Source of the DNA: Rachicladosporium sp. CCFEE 5018
Lineage: Eukaryota > Ascomycota > Dothideomycetes > Cladosporiales > Cladosporiaceae
NCBI GenBank assembly: GCA_002077045.2
Contig: KZ111165.1
Span: 88,456-152,455 of the forward strand
Reading direction: 5' to 3'
Length of the DNA stretch: 64,000 nucleotides
The position numbers were made by a program, and so were the translations under genes. This document shows, in pieces, positions 10,590-20,680 of the stretch. Below the pieces are notes generated by a model. It did no database searches. It was not told the origin of the DNA and was given only the letters and a program-made list of their open reading frames with translations. Position 1 is the stretch's first letter. Each line of letters starts with the position of its first letter.

Positions 10590-12173
10590 TCACGCTCTGC
10601 TACTCTTCCTCGCTGTCGCCTTGCCATTGCCAATCTGAGTGAAGACAGCAATCTCATTGTCGTCCACCTCTGGTAGAGACCAAGCAGGAGGGTATCGCCG
10701 GTCTTCACTGCGCCTCCACGGTACCATCGAACCCATATAGGAAGCAGCCTTCTGCCCTGCATTGAACACTCTGCCCACGACAGAGCGGTTCTTGTTCTGG
10801 ACTTCCTGATCGTGAGCAACGCCTGCAGCTTGTGTCAGCACGATATGCAGGCAGTGACTGTCCGCTCGCTCGGCGCTAGACAGAGCGGAGTGATCTCGAT
10901 CAAACGTACCTCGCTGCAGATCCTCGTCAATTTGTCTGCTCACATACGCCTCCATCAGTGGAGTCTCTCCGAAGGGGAAGTAGGGTGGCATGCGACGATG
11001 CCAGACCTCTGGAGAAGGCAAGGTTTCAAAGAACGGGTTGTGCTTGCCCTTCTCGTCTGAGATGAATTCGAGATTGGTACAGGAGATGACTTTGCCACGA
11101 GTGTGTGGTAGGCAGACTCGATTATCCCGGTACGGTCGAGCTGGACTTGCGCTGGGTTTGCCTTTGCCTTTCGTGGTGACAATAGGCTTTGCTGGAGATT
11201 CGGGCCGGACAAGTTCCTGCTTCTCTTTGGTCTGATCGACGATCACGACACCTGAGTCGCCCGAATTGACCTTCTTGAGTGGACTTTGAGATCGTGTCTT
11301 TGATGAATTTTGCGCTGCGGCTTTCGATGGACTTCGGACCTTCGATGGATTATGCGGCTTGGTCACTCTGCCCTCCTGGACCTCACCAGTCTTGCCCGGG
11401 CTTCTTGGAGCGACAGGTCTGCCTCGCGGAGGCGTCACGGTCGGCGCGAGAGCATTGTCTCTGATGTCTTCTCCAGTGCTCTCGAGGTAGCCTCTCAGCT
11501 TTGCAGCCGTAACACCTTTCTTCCAGGCCTCGTCAAACTCCGGTCCCATGTCTTGCTTAGTCGCCTTCTTCAGAGCTCTGTATAGCGATCTTGCAGTAAT
11601 TGCTGCAGAAGTCTCACCTGCTTTTGCACGGCCGTCAAGGAATGCATTGTTGCGTAACAATGTCCAGGCTGCTTTCAGAGCTGGAAAGCTGCCGTCCATG
11701 TCTTCGACTGCGCCCTTAGCAATTGGCTCGAATTGCTCGAGATCCCAACTGGTGTATACTTCGGTCACTCCATCACCCGTAAATTGAGGGCTAGGGCTGG
11801 CTGACTTCGCGTTCGCTCTAGCGGAAGCTTTGGCAGGGCTGGCTGAGCGGGCAAGCCGGAGGAGCAGCGTAGGATTGGGTGCTTTCTGGGGCTTCGCAGG
11901 AGAGACAGCACGCTTTGCAGGAGTTGCGGCGCCCTTTGGTGGCGAGGCAGTCTGTGAGGTAGCACGCTTCGACGGCGAAGCTGCACCTTTGGCTGCAGCG
12001 CCTTTGATCACTCTGCCTGTGCGGACAGTGTCTGCAGCACTCTCTAAAACTTTGGCTGAGGGCGTGGCCTTGCGTGGTGATGCGCGACCCTTTGGAGTTG
12101 CAGTCTTGGCTTTGGTGCGCAAGGGCGAGGCTTTGGAGGTCGTGGTTATCGAGACTTTGCATGGGCGAGCCAT
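10590..12173 (-). CDS. Basic SPAK/SPSK-rich protein of unknown function (copy A)
   Basis: Two exons (12173-10910 and 10822-10590) with an 87-nt intron (GTACGT...CTGCAG) give about 498 residues. The first ~180 residues are very rich in Ala, Lys, Ser and Pro, with many SPAK/SPSK-like motifs typical of chromatin-associated tails. A conserved middle segment (YTSWDLEQF to GPEFDEAWKKG) is followed by more basic repeats. The C-terminal ~120 residues are best conserved with copy B (PPYFPFGETPLMEAYVSRQIDEDL, GRVFNAGQKAASYMGSMVPW). I recognise no domain. The intron is a multiple of three with no stop, so retention would give a longer protein; copy B has a 50-nt intron here. A nuclear location is inference. 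Confidence 0.72.
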   Translation of the reverse strand: MARPCKVSITTTSKASPLRTKAKTATPKGRASPRKATPSAKVLESAADTVRTGRVIKGAAAKGAASPSKRATSQTASPPKGAATPAKRAVSPAKPQKAPNPTLLLRLARSASPAKASARANAKSASPSPQFTGDGVTEVYTSWDLEQFEPIAKGAVEDMDGSFPALKAAWTLLRNNAFLDGRAKAGETSAAITARSLYRALKKATKQDMGPEFDEAWKKGVTAAKLRGYLESTGEDIRDNALAPTVTPPRGRPVAPRSPGKTGEVQEGRVTKPHNPSKVRSPSKAAAQNSSKTRSQSPLKKVNSGDSGVVIVDQTKEKQELVRPESPAKPIVTTKGKGKPSASPARPYRDNRVCLPHTRGKVISCTNLEFISDEKGKHNPFFETLPSPEVWHRRMPPYFPFGETPLMEAYVSRQIDEDLQRGTFDRDHSALSSAERADSHCLHIVLTQAAGVAHDQEVQNKNRSVVGRVFNAGQKAASYMGSMVPWRRSEDRRYPPAWSLPEVDDNEIAVFTQIGNGKATARKSSRA

Positions 12174-12462
12174 GTTGGCAGAGACCTGGCAAGCAGAACC
12201 ACGACGAGTACTGTCAATGTGTCTACGTGTGTATGTGTAGATCTTCGTAAACCAGATGTAAACAAAGATCTTGTGTTTGGCAGCCTGCAATCTAAGGACT
12301 GGAATGTAGGCAAACATGCGGAATGGTGCGCCTATGCCTCTCGACGAATGTCTCATTCCGCGGCCATGACTACAGTGTTGTAGTCAGTTGTAGATGTTCC
12401 TCACATAGCGCTGCTCATTAGGCGAGTGTTGATCGTGCGGCGATTGTACTTCATCGTCAAGT

Positions 12463-13217
12463 TCACGCTGTCTTGATGCCGAACTCTGCCCACCAATTCG
12501 GACTTGGTGGCCTGCTTGCAAGTCCCCAATTCTGTAACTCGATCTCATCGTCTACAGCGATGCCACTGAATGGAGTCCACGTTTCGAAGTCAACAAGACT
12601 GCATCTCTGCGTTTCGCCATCCCACATGATATTTCGCAGGCCTTTGTCGCCTGGCTCGATGCCAACTTTACGAACACCTGATAGAGCCTGTAGAAAGTAT
12701 TTCTGAATGATCTGACGCTTCTCAATAGGCATGCTCCAGTATCCGAGAGCAAGGAGCGATTGGCCTGGTAGTCTAGACATGACTGTGTACGTGATATACC
12801 CACCGGGAAGCAGCGGATTTGTAGCATCTGGTACAGTCCGGGTGGCAATCAAGTGCGGGCCAAACGCAGAGCCTGCATTACGGAACATCTGCAGAGCTTT
12901 GATCTCTGCTATGCTTGTGTCACTGGGACCTGATGCCGGAGCGGTGCTACTCAGGGCAGTATCTGGAATCCTGCACTTGTTAGACACGCTTTTCCTACGC
13001 CACTTGTACGCTAGGGGAGCACGCACTGAACCTTGACCTTCAGTATAGTAGTCTTGTCAGGCTCGATAGAAGGGCGCTGTTGACAGATGTACAAGATGCG
13101 GGACTCTGCGGGACTCCCCTCGTGGTTGACCCGGAAGTCAGTGATTGACTGAAGCCGTTCATAGGCTAGCCCGTTCCCAAAGTCAATGACAGAGGGTAAA
13201 AACGACAGATCGGCCAT
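12463..13217 (-). CDS. Kinase-like (APH/PKL-fold) protein (copy A)
   Basis: Two exons (13217-13027 and 12970-12463) joined over a 56-nt GT-AG intron give 232 residues with the join KVKVQ-IPDTA. The core looks like a small fungal protein-kinase-like or aminoglycoside-phosphotransferase-like domain: hinge-like YTVMSRLPGQSL, a catalytic-loop-like GDKGLRNIMWD and a metal-site-like SLVDFETW. The N-lobe is short (about 80 residues) and no glycine-rich loop is obvious, so it may be a pseudokinase. It lies head to head with the 632-residue gene at 13534, with a shared upstream region of 316 bases. Confidence 0.62.
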
Positions 13218-13533
13218 CTGAGAGAGTTAGATGCGCTAATGAGCTGATGTTGAATGGTCATACATGATATATATCCGACGCTGATCGAGGTCTTGGCGTT
13301 GCAGAGTTCAGCCGTTCCTTCCTCGCTTAGGGCCTCGCTCCATCACTTCCTATATCCTATGGCAGCATATGCAATTAGCTCAGGCTTCATTCGCATAGCC
13401 GCGGGGTCAGCATGTGGGGTCACGACTTCACTGTGGTAAGTTAATATAGAAAGCAGGAGGTACTTTTCTCACCTCACGCTCACATCATCCTATCCTTTGC
13501 ACACTTCCTTCTGCAGATAAAACTTTGGCAGCA
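13218..13533. promoter_or_regulatory. Shared divergent promoter region
   Basis: 316 bases separate the kinase-like gene on the minus strand and the 632-residue gene on the plus strand, so both must be driven from here. Pyrimidine-rich stretches precede the plus-strand start. No specific motif is identified. Confidence 0.45.
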
Positions 13534-15432
13534 ATGGCCCGTACTCAACTCTCGACAACTAGACAAGGACCTCGCAATGTCTGGGATGCAACGCAGCGTT
13601 ACATGCTGCTACTACTGAAGGACAATAGTGACCTCGAATGGCCTCAACGCCTGTCAATCTTCAATGACATCTTTCAGAATGCCCTCAGGGGTCGCGGGTT
13701 CGAGGACGGCCTCGATGGGCGCAAGCTACAAGCGCAATGCGCGGGTCCTGAGCTAGAGCGTCCAGGCTGGCAGCTCGTCATACAGCCGCCGACTACTGCA
13801 GAGGAGGAGCAATTACGAAGTGATCTTAAATTCAAGGTCGACACATTGATCGCAGCTAAGACTCTACACTCACCGCCCACGTCGCCAAACACGTCCCGAA
13901 AGCGGGCCAGGCCAGATGTTCCCCCTAGACCTAGTGTGAACGACGATGAAGACAACCGCAACAACGATTCCCCGGCTCATGGCACGCGTAAGAGGCAACG
14001 CACCCTTGACATAGAGCGCTTTAGCTATAGTATCACTACTGAAGCCGTCGTATCAACTCCGCGAACGCCACGTCAAGTCAGATCGCCTATCACCCCTCGC
14101 AGTTCCCAAGCATCGACGATCCAACGCAAGAAGGCACGCGAAGGAGCGAATGTCGAGTACAAGCGATACGACGGGACTCGAATTTGGCTTTACCAGTACG
14201 AGGCGGACGAATCCATGCTTGATCTGGTCGACCCGTCCGAGGAATCCGTTAAGCCACCTCTTCCGCCTTTGCTTTTCCGATACTGGGACAATAACAGTCA
14301 AGGTCTAAACTCAAGGGACCGTTTTGTTTGCGGAAGATTCAAGAATGCAATGACGCGGCCGCGTCCTGCTCCTGCGGTAGCTGATATAGAGTGGAACGAC
14401 TTTGGGGACCATATAGATCACCGCACGAAGCCTACGCCCTTTATCTCGACCTCTAGCATGCTAGTCTGGGTCGTAAAGAAAGCAATGACGGCATGGGACG
14501 CCGGTGAACGGTCAGGGCATATCTCTGTTATCGACACATATTATCTCGATGATCGCTCGGTCTACTGGGTGCCGCCGCTTCATGCTGCGTTGGCAAAGAA
14601 ACGCGTCTTTCGAAAAGGAGGTTTTCAGTACAAGGGCTCCGCAGAGCACCTGGTATGGCATGAGATCACTGAAGAGGCAATCTTAAGCACGTTTAGCATC
14701 CAGGAATTGATGCGACAGGCAAAGACTCCCGTGCTGAACAAATTTCTACGGCTGGGCGTTTTGGCAACAGGAACAGTCGATAAATTGAAGGTCAATGATC
14801 GTTTGAAGGGAACCCAGCTGCCGCTATCGAAGAATGTTGATGTCTTGGCGCAGATGGTCTTGTTCTTTGACCTAGGCGATGCAGACTACGACAAGATGTG
14901 GTGCATCTGCTACGAGCTGATACGAGGATGGGAATTGCACATTGACAGACAGGATTGGGCAACATTGGCAACGGCCTTTACGCATGCTGTCTGTCGTCGC
15001 AGAACCGAACCAGCGAGCTTACAAGATCAGGCTACGTTGATGGCAGCATTCACGTCCGCAGTGCAATGGAGTTTAGGCGCTGCTAATGCACGATACAAGC
15101 CAAAAGAGATCGCAAAGTTACAACGCAAAGCAAGCAGGATTGGACTAGAGAGTCCAAAGGACATTGTTGCAAAGGTGCTGACAAAGGCGCAATCGGCCTT
15201 GGAAGCTTTCAGCGCTAGGAGACCAAGGTTGCCGGCAGTCGAGAGGAGGCAGCGGGAGGTCGTCGCTATTGAAGGAGGGGAGAGTGAGGATGAGATTGTG
15301 GTTGCGAGTGAAGACGTAGTGATGAGTGACGACGTGGTGATGAGTGAGGACTTGAGTGACGATGTGATTCGGGTCGCTGGTGATGAAGAGATAGTCTACG
15401 GCTCCGAGAGTGAGGACGAGGACTCGCACTAA
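13534..15432 (+). CDS. Unknown 632-aa protein with ADP-ribosyltransferase-like R/STS/E pattern (copy A)
   Basis: Single exon starting at the ATG at 13534. The first ~110 residues form a small conserved module (NVWDATQRYMLL, DLEWPQRLSIFNDIF) that could be a helical DNA- or protein-binding domain. A charged linker follows. The central domain has LLFRYWDNNSQG (R249), FISTSSMLVWV (S305-T306-S307) and SAEHLVWHEI (E371). The order Arg, Ser-Thr-Ser, Glu is that of R-S-E mono-ADP-ribosyltransferase folds, and I recall similar architecture in fungal proteins of the DUF7587 type. All three positions are kept in copy B. The C-terminus is acidic. Catalytic activity is inference. Confidence 0.68.
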   Translation: MARTQLSTTRQGPRNVWDATQRYMLLLLKDNSDLEWPQRLSIFNDIFQNALRGRGFEDGLDGRKLQAQCAGPELERPGWQLVIQPPTTAEEEQLRSDLKFKVDTLIAAKTLHSPPTSPNTSRKRARPDVPPRPSVNDDEDNRNNDSPAHGTRKRQRTLDIERFSYSITTEAVVSTPRTPRQVRSPITPRSSQASTIQRKKAREGANVEYKRYDGTRIWLYQYEADESMLDLVDPSEESVKPPLPPLLFRYWDNNSQGLNSRDRFVCGRFKNAMTRPRPAPAVADIEWNDFGDHIDHRTKPTPFISTSSMLVWVVKKAMTAWDAGERSGHISVIDTYYLDDRSVYWVPPLHAALAKKRVFRKGGFQYKGSAEHLVWHEITEEAILSTFSIQELMRQAKTPVLNKFLRLGVLATGTVDKLKVNDRLKGTQLPLSKNVDVLAQMVLFFDLGDADYDKMWCICYELIRGWELHIDRQDWATLATAFTHAVCRRRTEPASLQDQATLMAAFTSAVQWSLGAANARYKPKEIAKLQRKASRIGLESPKDIVAKVLTKAQSALEAFSARRPRLPAVERRQREVVAIEGGESEDEIVVASEDVVMSDDVVMSEDLSDDVIRVAGDEEIVYGSESEDEDSH

Positions 15433-15741
15433 GCCGCGACTGAGGCGTGCAGTAGTGATGCGGAGTCCAGACAGAGTCAGTAGTTTTGACGAGTAGCAGG
15501 TGGCCTTTCTCAATGTGCAGTCAATCGAAACAGAGCCTTCTTACGGTGTATTTCCGAGTGCTTAAGCATGCTGAATGAGTCCTCGAGATCCGGATCATCG
15601 GACTGTGCTGGGGATCTCAACGACAGACCCATAGTCCGGCGGCCATACGCAGCTGAGTCGATAGGGGCATTAGAGACTTCGGCATCGGCTGAGAGCAATG
15701 GTCCCATGTACGAGCATGCTGAAGCCATTCCATTGCTTGTC

Positions 15742-16236
15742 TCAGGAACACGGCTTGCACCATGGCATCTGCGGCGCCTCGTCGGGCTTGTCGTCCCACT
15801 CCCTAGCTATGGATACAACCGGCTCGATCTCTGGCTCCGTTGCCGAGTATCTGAGGCAGGCAAAGTTCTCCCTTAGCGGCTCTGCGACATGGAGTACCCA
15901 GAGCTTTCTGTATGCGATGTTGTTCGTGCTTAGAAGCATCCAGAGCTTAGGCACTTGACCTCGCTTGCACCAGATGCCTTGCCCTTTATACCCCTTAATA
16001 TCCGCATCGGCTATCCTTACGTGCTTAGTCGAACGCATAAGGTGAAGGCAGCGAACAGCGAGCTGGTCTTGCTCTGCATAGCTAAGGTTCCACATGCGGT
16101 AGAAGACGGTGTCGTTGAGCTTGACCTCTCCAACGAGTAAGTCGTAGTCTTCCTCGACGTAGGGGGAATACCCAAAGCGCTTGCGGTCTGGCTTTGAGTT
16201 GGGGCTGGCTCGCTTTCGCTTTAGTGGTGACTCCAT
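15742..16236 (-). CDS. Small basic N-terminal protein, truncated by frameshift (copy A)
   Basis: 164 residues beginning with a nuclear-localisation-like segment (KRKRASPNSKPDRKRFG), then a conserved body (YVEEDYDLLVGEVKLND, IKGYKGQGIWCKRGQVPKLWML). The copy B homologue is 213 residues and continues past PWCKP into a further ~50 residues. Copy A stops soon after PWCKPCS, while the next frame (QAVFLRQAMEWLQHAR) resembles the B continuation, so copy A carries a small indel near 15755. No known domain. Function unknown. Confidence 0.55.
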   Translation of the reverse strand: MESPLKRKRASPNSKPDRKRFGYSPYVEEDYDLLVGEVKLNDTVFYRMWNLSYAEQDQLAVRCLHLMRSTKHVRIADADIKGYKGQGIWCKRGQVPKLWMLLSTNNIAYRKLWVLHVAEPLRENFACLRYSATEPEIEPVVSIAREWDDKPDEAPQMPWCKPCS

Positions 16237-17118
16237 CTTGTCCAGTGCCGTCGTCGTAGCTGTGAACGAGGTCAGTAAGAGTGTTGCGTGTAAGCAAGTA
16301 GCCGAGCAATCGCGGGAACATACAGTGATGGTCTACGGCGGGAGTGCTTTGAACTGGTCGATATAGTCGTGAGTACAGCTTAAGATACGAGCGGCGGATA
16401 TTGGGGAGGCGGAGTATCTGCGAAGTATACAGAGCGCTATAAAGAGGATATCGAGGCTGTTGACGTACGCCGCCTGCCTGCTGCTTTGAGCTGTATTTCA
16501 TTTGAGCCTGACAATAGTAGTTTAGTGATATTCCGGCTCACCCTCGCTCATCTTACTGATCTCGAGCGAGCGCGACTTGACTCCTCTCCGCTTCATATTT
16601 CTCTGTCATACTCACCGCAATGGAGCCAGCGTCGAAGATAGCAAAGCTCACGGATGAGCACGCACAGCGTCGTGCTGATCGAGACGCTAACAAGGACCAG
16701 CGTAAGACACCTAATAAAAGTTAACAACCGAAGAAAACCGCACGTCCTCAGCATGATATCGACGCTGCGACAGAAGAAGCACAGCAGGCCGAACACGCCC
16801 AAAATCGGCCTTACTCAACGCCAGAACGCTCCTCTACACCAGCTCTTCAGTGCCCCAGCCATTAGATCCCAACGTCAATGCCTAGGCGCCAGACACAGCA
16901 AGGTTGGTCTCTTCTTGACTTCCAGCCTCACTTTGACTGCGCAGAGCTAATACCTTCGTAGCTAGTCTATCGCAAGACAGCAGTGACCTCCCTCTATAAG
17001 CGTCAGAGCCTAGCCAGAAAACACCTGCGGATTTGCAGGCAGCCTCGCCACGCCGTTGCCGATAGAACGGCATGCCCACGATTCGATACTCTCCTAAAAC
17101 TTACCGTCTCCGACGCAG
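16237..17118 (+). other. Spacer with a possible 5' exon
   Basis: At 16621 an ATG opens a short hydrophilic reading frame (MEPASKIAKLTDEHAQRR...) followed by a GTAAG donor-like site. A second open patch near 16753-16860 could be an exon. The phases do not join cleanly, so I do not call a gene. Most of this stretch and its downstream continuation are absent from copy B. Confidence 0.3.
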
Positions 17119-17420
17119 GCCCACCTCGCGCCAGCCCTACCGACAGAGACAGATATTACCTCGCCTGGCCAGGCCGTGCCTTCACCTCCTATCGCGCCGA
17201 CCGCCACGTCGCAAGCGCTCTCTTTGCCGCAAACCTCTATCCCGCTAGCCCTGCCGGCAGACAGTCCCTTGCCTATTCACGCCGCGCCTTCACCTCTTGT
17301 TGCGTCGACCGCCACCTTGCAAGCGCTCTCTTCACTGCAAACCTCTGTCGCGCCAGCGCTGCCGGCAAACACCACCTCGCCTCTCCACGCCGCGCCTCCT
17401 GCCCCTACGCCACCAGTTGC
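17119..17420 (+). repeat. 108-bp tandem repeat inside coding sequence (copy A only)
   Basis: A 108-base unit starting near 17179 repeats at 17287, with partial units on both sides. In the coding frame it gives a 36-residue Pro/Ala/Ser-rich unit (APSPPIAPTATSQALSLPQT compared with APSPLVASTATLQALSSLQT). It is missing from copy B. Confidence 0.75.
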
Positions 17421-17970
17421 TCGCCAGCAAGCATGTCTCTTGCTTAACCGCGTCCCTTCCGAGCTCCGCGCTATGATTCTATACTGGATCATGCGAAGCC
17501 CGAGTAATGGCATGGTGTTCACGGGCGAAAGACAATATGTCCGGGTCAAGCAGGCTGTTGCGCTCTTCAACATCAATCAGACGCTTCGAGCGGAGGCGCG
17601 AGGCGAACTCCTCAAGAACTTTGGCCTTGAGGTTGAGTTCAATCTAAGTGTTTCTTCAAGGGAGCGACATCTGCGGCGTGTACATACAAAGTATCTGCAG
17701 ATGGTTGAAGAGACCAGATCTCTTTGCTATGATACAGCTTTTCGCAATGAGTGGGCCATGGAGTTTCGTCTACAGTCCACGGGATTGCAAGGTATACGCT
17801 TGAGGAGCCTTATAACTGTGATGTTGTACCTGGCGGGTACTGAGGACGAGCGTGCTCGGCAATTCGGGGGCGAACTACCAGTCCTCTCTTTCGAGACACG
17901 TAAAGGAGAGCTTCACTCCAGCAATCAAAATAACGAGCAGTTTCCGGACTGCCCTATGTGTCCTCGCTAG
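17119..17970 (+). CDS. F-box-like/LxxELR protein with Pro-Ala repeat N-terminus (copy A)
   Basis: Open reading frame with a 108-bp-repeat-encoded N-terminus, then LLLNRVPSELRAMILYWIM, which resembles the short helix (LPxELRxxIY) found in many small Dothideomycete F-box-like proteins. A predicted globular body follows (VEETRSLCYDTAFRNEWAMEF, FGGELPVLSFETRKGELHS) and the end has two Cys (CPMCPR). The start is unresolved: no ATG lies in frame upstream of the repeat in this exon, so a 5' exon is needed (perhaps at 16621), or translation begins at the internal ATG near 17474. Copy B retains only a broken 3' part. Confidence 0.5.
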   Translation, partial: AHLAPALPTETDITSPGQAVPSPPIAPTATSQALSLPQTSIPLALPADSPLPIHAAPSPLVASTATLQALSSLQTSVAPALPANTTSPLHAAPPAPTPPVARQQACLLLNRVPSELRAMILYWIMRSPSNGMVFTGERQYVRVKQAVALFNINQTLRAEARGELLKNFGLEVEFNLSVSSRERHLRRVHTKYLQMVEETRSLCYDTAFRNEWAMEFRLQSTGLQGIRLRSLITVMLYLAGTEDERARQFGGELPVLSFETRKGELHSSNQNNEQFPDCPMCPR

Positions 17971-18119
17971 CCAGTCCGTCTTTGCAAAGGAGGCAGCGAT
18001 GAGGTCGAGATAGAATCCCGCCCCTTGAATGGGGCCGGCCGCATATAAAACAATTTGAAGAAGGCCGAAAACCTTCGAAGAACAGACCTTGGTAGAGCGT
18101 TGTAGATCAAGCAGCAATC

Positions 18120-18423
18120 ATGGCGGTAATCACTAGTGAGGTGCGATGGATTAGAAGTGAGTGGCAGAGGCTCAAAGCGCTTTACGGCTGCTCAGAGCAG
18201 AAGATGAACGAACAAGGGCTATCGGAGAGGCGAGAAACTAATGTCTGGTAGAATAAATGCTGGCTAGAGCGGAGAAGCGATTCGGATTGCTAGCGACGGC
18301 GAGGACGAAGTGATTGTATTGAGGACGCCTGCGAGAGAACGTGCTGCGATGAGGCTGGCGAGTGATGCGGCGATGAGAGGAGGTCGTGTGCGGTACAGAC
18401 AGCGTGAATGGGATTCGACTTGA
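18120..18423 (+). pseudogene. Tiny acidic/helical ORF, frameshifted (copy A)
   Basis: Homologue of the copy B ORF at 44212-44516. It starts identically (MAVITSEVRWIRSE) but lacks one T present in B (GAGTGG versus GAGTTGG), shifting the frame. The downstream part, ending at the TGA at 18421-18423, remains open and nearly identical to B. Confidence 0.4.
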
Positions 18424-18658
18424 GCTCGTCGTTGGGGGATGACAGCAGTGAGTCGCTGCTACAGCTTAGTCGATAGCAGCGTATGGCTCAGATACATGGA
18501 GGCGAGAGGGTATGAACATTGGATCTGTGTAGGCCGTCAGGCAATTGTTTTCGTGCATGGACATCATTCCTCCGAGGTCAACCCATGGCAATTACTCCCA
18601 ACCCGTTTGCCGATGATCTATGTCACCACTCATCGCCGTCGATGGCTTCGCTCTTGAC

Positions 18659-20680
18659 ATGTTCATGCAGAGATCTCTCACATTGCTCAAATCTGTGCCT
18701 CCTTCCCTTTGGTCTCGGTCATTCGCTTCTTCTTCATTTGGAGTAAAGTCGCGTGCCTTCTCTACACACTGTTCGAGAATGGGATCCATCCACCACTCTA
18801 CTTTCTTCGAAGCGATCAAGCGAAATGACCCGAAATCGATTGCGGTAGTCAATTCGGACTCGGGCAAAAGCTTCACATACGGGTCGCTCTTGCATGATGT
18901 GGCGCTGGCGAAAGAGCGCCTCGTGCAGTCTTCCGGGAAAGAGGGCGGCGACCTTTCAGGTGAACGCATCGCGTTCCTTGTCGAGAATGGCTATGACTAT
19001 GTAGGTGCGCGAACTCCAGAACCCGAACGCAGTCAATGTCAAGCACAGTAGGCTAAGTTGCAATCCTTTCCTATAGTCACTCTACTTTCCGCTCTCGCAG
19101 CGAACGCCGTAGCACTTCCTCTTGCTCCATCATTCCCTGCCCATGAGCTGCGGTACATTCTTGACCACAGCGAGGCTCTTATACTACTGTCTACGCCAAA
19201 GTATGCGACACAGGCGCGAGAGGTGCTGAAGGAGGGACTAGAGAAGACGCCGAAATTTGCGCAATTGGAGAAGCTCGAGGAGGGCTCGCAGGAGCGGTCG
19301 GATGTCAAGATCACAGGCACGGCACAAGATGTGGCGAGTGGAATGATGCTGTACACCTCTGGCACGACAGCGCGGCCGAAAGGCGTAGTTCTGAAGGAGG
19401 CGACAGTGGCAGCACAGGCAAGCAGTCTGTACAAAGCGTGGGAGTATACACCAAAGGACCGGCTGCTGCACGTACTGCCGCTGCATCACATTCACGGCAC
19501 TGTAAATGCGATCTTCGCTCCACTGCTAGCAGGCAGCAGCATCGAGTTCATGTACCCTTTCAACGTGGATCACGTGTGGAAGCGGCTTGCCCTGCCCTTC
19601 CTGCCTGAAGCCCAGCTGAACGGACATTCTGGACAATCCCGACCGACACCAATCACATTCTTCACAGCCGTACCAACGGTGTGGGCGCGCATGGTGCAGT
19701 CATTTGGAAGCCAGACACCCGAGATGCAAGCAGCCACCAAGACCGCAGTCTCACGCCAACACCTTCGTCTCAATATCTCCGGCTCAGCAGCACTGCCAAA
19801 GCCTACTCAGGACGCATGGATCTCTTTGTCAGGTGGCAATACCCTCCTCGAACGCTTCGGCATGACAGAAGTTGGCATGGCCATCTCCTGCGGCCTCGAC
19901 GACAGCGACCGTATCGATGGCTCAGTCGGCTGGCCTCTGCCTTCTGTCGAAGCACGTCTAGCCGAGACCAATGACGACACAGGCAAAGTCTCGATCATCC
20001 CCATCGGCGGCGAGAAGTCTGCAGATGGAAAAGAACGCCACGGCGAGATCCAACTTCGCGGACCGACAATCTTCTCCGAGTACTGGCGCAATCCTGAAGC
20101 CACGGCGAAAGAGTTCACGGAAGACGGCTGGTTCAAGACTGGTGATATTGCTGCTCGTCGCGAAGTGCCTGGTTCTGGGAAAGGGAAGAGCGGCGAGTGG
20201 GCGACGGGACCGGCATACTACATTCAGGGCCGTAAGTCTGCGGATATCATCAAGACTGGTGGCGAGAAAGTTTCAGCTCTTGAGGTAGAGCGCGAGCTCC
20301 TGTCCCTGCCTGAGGTGCACGAATGTGCTGTCGTCGGTCTTCCATCCGAGAGCTGGGGTCAGAAAGTCGCTGCTGTCGTCGTGCTGTCTGAGCTCGGCAA
20401 GACTGCTGGCAAGGGTGGGAAGCAATGGGGTGCCATGGACTTGCGACGGGCACTGAAAGATCGCCTCGTGGCTTACAAAATCCCGCAGGATCTGGCCGTC
20501 GTGACGGAGCTGAAGAGGAACGCCATGGGTAAGATCAATAAGAAGGAATTGGTTCCGGAGGTCTTTGGTGATCAGGGCAAGATCAGAAGGCGATCTGAGG
20601 TCAACAAGGAGGAGAGGGAGAAGCTCAAGAGGGAGGTCGCAAAGGAGAAGACTATCCCGGAGAATGGGAAGGCGACTTGA
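18659..20680 (+). CDS. Mitochondrial malonyl-CoA/methylmalonyl-CoA synthetase, ACSF3-like (copy A)
   Basis: Adenylate-forming acyl-CoA ligase activating malonate, probably in mitochondria. Two exons (18659-19004 and 19077-20680) over a 72-nt intron (GTGCGC...TATAG) give 649 residues, with the join ENGYDYVV-TLLSALAAN. The N-terminus (MFMQRSLTLLKSVPPSLWSR, then basic and Ser-rich with no acidic residue for ~45 residues) looks like a mitochondrial presequence. ANL motifs: YTSGTTARPKG (A3), LERFGMTEVGMA (A5), GWFKTGDIA (A7), GRKSADIIKTGGEKVSALEVE (A8) and MGKINKKEL (A10, catalytic Lys). HHIHGTVNAIF and NISGSAALP match ACSF3 closely. Alternative starts lie at 18620 and 18782. Confidence 0.87.

Noticed and set aside
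16983..17447. Second open frame through the 108-bp repeat
   Set aside because: A repeat whose unit is a multiple of three stays open in several frames; the continuing frame into the conserved 3' half is the other one.
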